From Leptolyngbya sp. FACHB-36 (GTDB lineage: Bacteria; Cyanobacteriota; Cyanobacteriia; Leptolyngbyales; Leptolyngbyaceae): a stretch of DNA of 36,296 bases. This document shows, piece after piece, positions 32,624 to 36,296 of this stretch. Positions within the stretch are counted from its first letter, which is position 1. Each line of letters begins with the position of its first letter. The notes beneath the pieces were generated by a model, which was not told the DNA's origin, did no database searches, and was given only the letters and a program-made list of their open reading frames with translations. The DNA is taken from positions 1 through 36,296 of the forward strand of contig NZ_JACJPG010000436.1 in NCBI RefSeq assembly GCF_014695955.1. Direction: 5' to 3'. The position numbers were made by a program, and so were the translations under genes.

Positions 32624-34129
32624 CTAGATCTCTTTAGTCTGGATATTTTCTTCAGCATGATTACGAAGATAAAGATACAGAACAAAGAGAATTCCAAAGG
32701 TTAGATCAATCACACCTGAAACCAAATAAAACGGATGAAGATTGCCGAACAGAGTGTGATAAGCCAGTACTGTAAAGACGCTGAATTGAGCATAGATTCC
32801 CAGCTTTATAATGGCATCATTTTTAGTAATGTCCTGGCTAACCCACCAGTAGCCAATTCCAATAATAAAGACTAATCCGTAAACAAGTTGGGAGTATTCA
32901 GTGTTGACAAGGGGTTCAGTGTTAAGTGCCTCACGTATCCATCGATCGCCGACTAAAAGGATTACTGCTTCAATCCAGTTGATCACAGCCTTTGTTTGAA
33001 ATACAAGTTTCCAGGGAATCGTGTTATTCATAAAGATGAGCCAGGATTTTGCTTGATAGCTGCTGTTACTTGGGCTAACAGAAGGTTGCGGAGGTGAAAA
33101 GGTTTTTTGTTCCTGCTGCTGTTCCTGTAGGTTGCTTTTTGCCGCCTTAAAATCAGTTGCCAGTGTCTTTTGCTGCTCGGAACTTAAATTATCTTTGATT
33201 CTGGGAAAGATGTCCCTCTCTTCCTGATCAATATGACCTCGGACTGCAAGCCTTAGCTGCTCAACCTGAGCTTTAAAATTAGGATTAGCAGGATTAAACG
33301 ATTTCATTTTGTTTAACAGTTCGATGACGTGATCGGTCTGGTCAACGATCTCCTGCATTTGGTCGTAGTAGGGGCTTAAAGCTGGATAAAGAACTTGTTC
33401 TTCTGCTAACCCATGAACTTTGACATCTTGATACAGTTGTCCAAAATACTCCCGAATTTTTTGCGGATCATTGTTGCCTAAAACTTCTGCAAATAGAATG
33501 TCCGTTTTGCTGTGGTCCATTAACAGCACATCGCGGATGCTCATTTCATCATCAGTACGTGTTACCACGCTGCCAACTACTCCCGTAAAAGCCGTGATCG
33601 CATCCTCAGTCCGTGCCTGAACTCCTTGATCTGGTTCCTGTCCGGTTAACTCCAATACACCCAGGATTTCTAAACTCCCTTTGAGTTGCTCCTGGTGAGC
33701 ACGGTTTTCAAAGTTGATTGTGTGTAAGGGAGCGATCGCAACTTCAACATCAGCACCGACAATTTGTGCCGCTTTGTGAATAATTAGTCCCGCCATTGTT
33801 TGCCGATGTTTGAGCAATTCATGCTGGAGCAATTTCTCAGATGGAGTTAACTTGGAGCCTTCTATCAGGCTTCGAGTTCTCTCCAAATTTTGCTTAACAG
33901 CGTCTTTAAGCTCTGCCTGAACACCATACTGAATCATCACGGTATCTAGAACACCCAGATTCTTCTGATCCTGTTCCAGCATGTTCTGTAGCTGTTGGTG
34001 AACGCTGTCATCATTCACCTCATTCATCAGCCGCTGCTCAGTGAGAATGAGTAGATTTTGCACTGCTTTCATCTCTGCTAGTTGCATGGCGATCGCGGTG
34101 CGTTTTGCATCCTCAAGCTCAACTGGCAT
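32624..34129 (-). CDS. Hemerythrin-domain protein with a C-terminal membrane domain
   Basis: Three parts are seen in this 501-aa protein. Residues about 1-165 form a helical ferritin-like region (DAKRTAIAMQLAEMKAVQNLL, LLQHELLKHRQTMAGLIIHKAAQ). Residues about 195-330 hold an HHE hemerythrin domain with a full diiron ligand set: His206 (LMDHSKTD), His239 and Glu243 (VHGLAEEQ), His267 (QTDHVIE), and His299 and Glu303 (RGHIDQEERDIFP). After a glutamine/proline/serine-rich linker (335-360), residues about 372-490 form three or four membrane segments (AVINWIEAVILLVG, LVYGLVFIIGIGYWWVS, LGIYAQFSVFTVLAYHTLFG, FYLVSGVIDLTFGILFVLYLYL). Hemerythrin domains bind O2 or sense oxygen, NO or iron. The SD GAGGAG precedes the ATG by 8 bp. 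It follows the stress-protein gene (28-bp gap) on the same strand. Confidence 0.9.
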   Translation of the reverse strand: MPVELEDAKRTAIAMQLAEMKAVQNLLILTEQRLMNEVNDDSVHQQLQNMLEQDQKNLGVLDTVMIQYGVQAELKDAVKQNLERTRSLIEGSKLTPSEKLLQHELLKHRQTMAGLIIHKAAQIVGADVEVAIAPLHTINFENRAHQEQLKGSLEILGVLELTGQEPDQGVQARTEDAITAFTGVVGSVVTRTDDEMSIRDVLLMDHSKTDILFAEVLGNNDPQKIREYFGQLYQDVKVHGLAEEQVLYPALSPYYDQMQEIVDQTDHVIELLNKMKSFNPANPNFKAQVEQLRLAVRGHIDQEERDIFPRIKDNLSSEQQKTLATDFKAAKSNLQEQQQEQKTFSPPQPSVSPSNSSYQAKSWLIFMNNTIPWKLVFQTKAVINWIEAVILLVGDRWIREALNTEPLVNTEYSQLVYGLVFIIGIGYWWVSQDITKNDAIIKLGIYAQFSVFTVLAYHTLFGNLHPFYLVSGVIDLTFGILFVLYLYLRNHAEENIQTKEI

Positions 34130-34157
34130 TCTTGATTCTCCTCAATTGCTTAATTAT

Positions 34158-34706
34158 TCACACAGCCGGATAAATGCCCCAATCCTGAATGTCCTGCCGG
34201 CTAAACACCTGCTCAGCACTTTGAATTTCGTCAGAACTGCCTTCTACCATTACCAAGTAGTCTCCTTGCAGAAGACGATCGCCATAAACGCTAGCTTGGG
34301 CTTCGGGAATACCTAAGTGAGTGAAGGCTTTAACAACATTGTGTGCTGCCAGTGCCCCAATTCCTGTGCCCACCGTTGTTGCAGCCAATGCAGCACCTAG
34401 GCTACCCGCTGCCAAAATGGGACCAATACCCGGTAAAGCGAGACTCGTCAAACCCACCAACACAAACGCCCAAGAGCTATGAGCAAAGGTATCCTTAACG
34501 ACTCCCAGCGGAGTTTTCACATTCTGGTCACCAATGCGATCGGTGACCTCAGCCCCACTCACTTGCTCCTCTTCACCCACCTGTTTAGCCACAATGGAAA
34601 CGTGCTCCATTGGAAAGCCAGATGCCTTGAGTTCGTTTAATGACTGTTCTGCCTGTTGCTGATTGGCAAACACGCCAACTGCTCGTTTTTTGTCATCGTT
34701 CTGCAT
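34158..34706 (-). CDS. General stress protein of the YflT type
   Basis: The N-terminal fold (RAVGVFANQQQAEQSLNELK, then GFPMEHVSIVAKQ) is the YflT/general-stress-protein 17M-like domain. A central hydrophobic, glycine-rich stretch (about residues 80-125: LVGLTSLALPGIGPILAAGS, LGAALAATTVGTGIGALAAH) could form a membrane hairpin. A C-terminal part (YGDRLLQGDYLVMVEGSSDE, EQVFSRQDIQDWGIYP) closes the fold. In bacteria such proteins are induced by heat or oxidative stress; the biochemical action is unknown. The start is the ATG at 34704-34706, with TGGAGAA just upstream; the frame opens at a GTG four codons earlier. The length is 182 aa. It is the first gene of an operon with the hemerythrin gene. 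Confidence 0.85.
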   Translation of the reverse strand: MQNDDKKRAVGVFANQQQAEQSLNELKASGFPMEHVSIVAKQVGEEEQVSGAEVTDRIGDQNVKTPLGVVKDTFAHSSWAFVLVGLTSLALPGIGPILAAGSLGAALAATTVGTGIGALAAHNVVKAFTHLGIPEAQASVYGDRLLQGDYLVMVEGSSDEIQSAEQVFSRQDIQDWGIYPAV

Positions 34707-35321
34707 AAATTTCTCCACTTAATCGTTCGTTCAACCGTTGTGGTTGCCAGGATCTACTAGAAGTGCCAGCGCCGCGATGTTTAACACTGCGATCGCGCTC
34801 CATTTTGCGCTGGACTGGGTGTTTAACCAGGTAGAAACGCTGGGATGGGCTTGCCCATTGAAATCCCCTTAGACGCGATTGTCTGCAATGAGTTCAATCC
34901 ATCTGAACGTTAACGATGGGGCTATCTTTATCCTTCTATCCAAAGGGATGAAATGAGTTAAGCGGAGCGGTGAGCACAAATACAACGCCTCTGTTTCAGC
35001 TACTAGAGCGGTTTGATAAAGATATTAGAAACAACAGGTTAGCTTCACCTTCGCCACGATTCTTACTGTTATAAAACTTTGCTGTTGTAAAACTTTATTC
35101 CTGCTTGGGGCAGAAATCCAAGAGAGCGATCGCCGCTCTTACCAGCACCAAACGTGTAGTGCAGCCTTTGCGACTGCTTGCACAGTTTCATTTCGTATGG
35201 GCGATACCGGATTTGAACCAGTGACCCCTTCCGTGTAAAGGAAAAAGTTAAAACTCTAAAATGCCTTGCTAGAAGCTGTTTTAAGTAATTTTATAAATTG
35301 GTATCCCTAAAATAATACCTA
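34707..35321. other. Gene-free stretch containing a tRNA fragment
   Basis: Apart from the tRNA-Val 3' half (35199-35243), I see no gene in these 615 bases. A 31-codon frame at 34777-34872 (MFNTAIALHF...) has no SD. The sequence should hold the promoter of the stress-protein/hemerythrin operon. Confidence 0.6.
35199..35243 (-). pseudogene. tRNA-Val(UAC) 3' half, probable attachment-site scar
   Basis: Reading the minus strand from 35243 to 35199 gives the 3' part of a tRNA. The anticodon arm TTTCC-TTTACAC-GGAAG has anticodon UAC, followed by a GGGTC variable loop, the T arm ACTGG-TTCAAAT-CCGGT and the acceptor strand ATCGCCC. All stems pair. The sequence before it (35244 onwards) contains no D arm or 5' acceptor strand (no GGGCGAT within 300 bp). 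A 3' tRNA half is what tyrosine-integrase elements leave or duplicate at attachment sites. Confidence 0.75.
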
Positions 35322-35323
35322 TT

Positions 35324-35378
35324 GTGTGTGAGATACCCTTTAAGTAACCAGAACGCTTATACCAGTTGTCTCACACAC
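35324..35378 (+). repeat. Inverted repeat near the start of the next frame
   Basis: GTGTGTGAGATA (35324-35335) and TGTCTCACACAC (35367-35378) are complementary at 11 of 12 positions with a 31-bp spacer. They lie over the proposed 5' end of the frame at 35328. They may form an operator, an mRNA stem or an element end. Confidence 0.45.
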
Positions 35379-35675
35379 TCTGACTTCCAAAACGCCGATC
35401 TCGTCCTCACCCCTACCGGACGCCTCGGAGCTGTACAGTCCTCACTATGGGAAAGGCACCATCACCTGCTGGTGCAACTCGACACGGGCGAAACCTACTG
35501 GTTTCTAACCAGGATTGTGCAGCCAGCAGAGCAGCCCTCAAGCGGCGGAGAAAGGCGGCAGGAGGAGAGCAGCGCGGTGGATACCAGCCAAGCGCCTCTT
35601 ACGGTTTGGGAACTGGACACGTCGCAGTGGTCGGACGCGATCGCGCTGCTAGGTCTCTTGACGGATTGCTCCTGA
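35328..35675 (+). CDS. Hypothetical small protein, possibly truncated
   Basis: This is a 115-codon frame without an ATG. GTG (35328) or TTG (35322) could open it, but there is no SD, so the true 5' end may be lost. The sequence is nevertheless protein-like: ADLVLTPTGRLGAVQSSLWE, HHLLVQLDTGETYWFLTRIVQ is a small beta-barrel (SH3/KOW-like) pattern. A polar linker and LTVWELDTSQWSDAIALLGLL follow. I do not know the family. It is adjacent to the tRNA fragment and probably belongs to the mobile or accessory segment. Confidence 0.45.
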   Translation: MRYPLSNQNAYTSCLTHSDFQNADLVLTPTGRLGAVQSSLWERHHHLLVQLDTGETYWFLTRIVQPAEQPSSGGERRQEESSAVDTSQAPLTVWELDTSQWSDAIALLGLLTDCS

Positions 35676-35885
35676 AAAAAGACGAAACCCGTTTCCAATT
35701 GTTGTAAAGGAGTGTTGAGCGATTGCTGGCTGAGTTCTCGGTATTGAAGCTGCAGGCGCAGATGGCGATCGTCTCTCAACTGACTGGAGCGCAAGCACGC
35801 GAATTTGTGGGACTGTAGCTTCCCCTAGAACAGCGATCGGCTTTGCTGGTGGGCACAATAGGCTTAAAGCATTCATGGATTAGTA
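35676..35885 (+). other. Short degenerate coding-like stretch
   Basis: A frame at 35717-35818 reads ERLLAEFSVLKLQAQM then AIVSQLTGAQAREFVGL before a TAG, with an AAAGGAG motif at 35706-35712. Only a TTG (35723) could start it. It looks like the tail of a small helical protein that lost its front, or a very short gene. There is nothing else in the gap. Confidence 0.3.
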
Positions 35886-36296
35886 GTGATTCCACAGAAC
35901 ATCAGCCGAGGTGACGTTATAAAAGCGATCAAGCGGATTCAAGCCGAAGGCATACCCAATAAACGACAATCGTCAAAGTTTGACTTGCTCTATCAGTGCT
36001 TCCGGTTTCCACCAAAGCTCATCCTCTCTATTGCAAACGAGTATGCTAACGGTGAACCGCTAGACTACGACTTATTCTCTAGTGGTGACGAAGCAAACAC
36101 TTATCTATCGAGCTTGGGGTTTGAAATCGTTCTGAAAGAACCTGAAAAAGTTCAATTGGTGGACCCGGAGGAAGAGGAGTTTCCTGAAGGTAAAGTTCTT
36201 TACCGTCGGCATTGTACTTACGAACCTGACCGAAGGTTGGTGACAAAAGCGAAGCAGCGGCGCAAGCGTGAGACAGGTTCTCTTGATTGCGAGGTG
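35886..36296 (+). CDS. HNH endonuclease with ScoMcrA-like N-terminal head (5' part only)
   Basis: From a GTG at 35886 an open frame of 137 codons runs off the right edge. The N-terminus IPQNISRGDVIKAIKRIQAEG, KFDLLYQCFRFPPKLILSIANEYANGEPLD, and YLSSLGFEIV match the ScoMcrA-type N-terminal head domain that precedes HNH nuclease domains in modification-dependent restriction-like enzymes. The last visible residues EGKVLYRRHCTYEPDRRLV, KQRRKRETGSLDCEV are the start of the HNH domain, in which CEVCG normally follows. The catalytic His-Asn-His is beyond the window. Such proteins cut foreign or modified DNA. The absence of ATG makes the start somewhat uncertain. Its position next to a tRNA scar fits a defence-type island. 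Confidence 0.8.
   Translation, partial: MIPQNISRGDVIKAIKRIQAEGIPNKRQSSKFDLLYQCFRFPPKLILSIANEYANGEPLDYDLFSSGDEANTYLSSLGFEIVLKEPEKVQLVDPEEEEFPEGKVLYRRHCTYEPDRRLVTKAKQRRKRETGSLDCEV

Noticed and set aside
34777-34872. 31-codon frame reading MFNTAIALHF
   Set aside because: It is too short, without an SD or neighbours, and contains a HIP1 octamer that often yields such frames.
35199-35290. Complete tRNA-Val gene
   Set aside because: The D arm and 5' acceptor strand are missing from the sequence preceding the anticodon arm, so only a 3' half is present.

Overview
The window is a piece of a cyanobacterial chromosome. The evidence is the very frequent HIP1 octamer (GCGATCGC and variants), a phycobiliprotein chromophore lyase of the CpcS/CpeS type, a CPP1-like J-domain membrane protein, 4-hydroxyphenylpyruvate dioxygenase, a group 2 sigma-70 factor, a ComFB protein and several families seen mainly in cyanobacteria. 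Gene density and gene order suggest a filamentous or Leptolyngbya-like species, but that last step is inference. Most of the window is ordinary core genome, with about 45 genes on both strands in short operons.

Layout. 1-2.7 kb: the end of a phosphoribosyltransferase gene, gatA and dps (all minus). 3.3-8.4 kb: a secreted TPR-like protein, then an LPS-transport cassette (lptA-like, lptB, one LptF/LptG-type permease). 8.4-15.4 kb: an OmpR-type response regulator, a CPP1-like protein, hppD, a RodZ-like protein, a metallo-beta-lactamase-fold hydrolase, surE and pheS. 15.4-15.75 kb is a gene-free stretch dense in hairpins. 15.8-20.3 kb: a small protein, a GNAT acetyltransferase, htpX with a clear intrinsic terminator, an unknown protein, and a tightly packed LOG / acetyltransferase / Nudix operon. 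20.5-24.4 kb: three envelope or exported proteins of unknown function and exbB-exbD. 24.4-28.5 kb: an ACT-domain protein, a coiled-coil protein, a CpcS-type lyase, a Tat-exported binding lipoprotein, an exported cyanobacterial protein overlapping it tail to tail, and comFB. 28.5-31.1 kb: a long leader region, a group 2 sigma factor and tsaB.

The right end (about 31.6-36.3 kb) looks accessory. It is visibly richer in A+T, and holds a secreted four-cysteine protein, a broken histidine-kinase ATPase fragment beside a REP-like palindrome, and a stress-protein/hemerythrin operon in which the hemerythrin protein carries an added membrane domain. Beyond these lie a tRNA-Val(UAC) 3' half with no 5' half (the classic footprint of site-specific integration) and the beginning of a ScoMcrA-like HNH endonuclease that runs off the window. 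If a defence island or other undescribed system is present, it starts here and continues to the right.

Candidate regulatory sites worth testing are a perfect match to the cyanobacterial LexA-box consensus in the 20.3-20.5 kb divergent promoter region, a near-match to the RpaB HLR1 element upstream of the sigma factor, and twin TGATTNAATCA palindromes upstream of exbB-exbD. All functions are assigned by reading motifs, with no database search.
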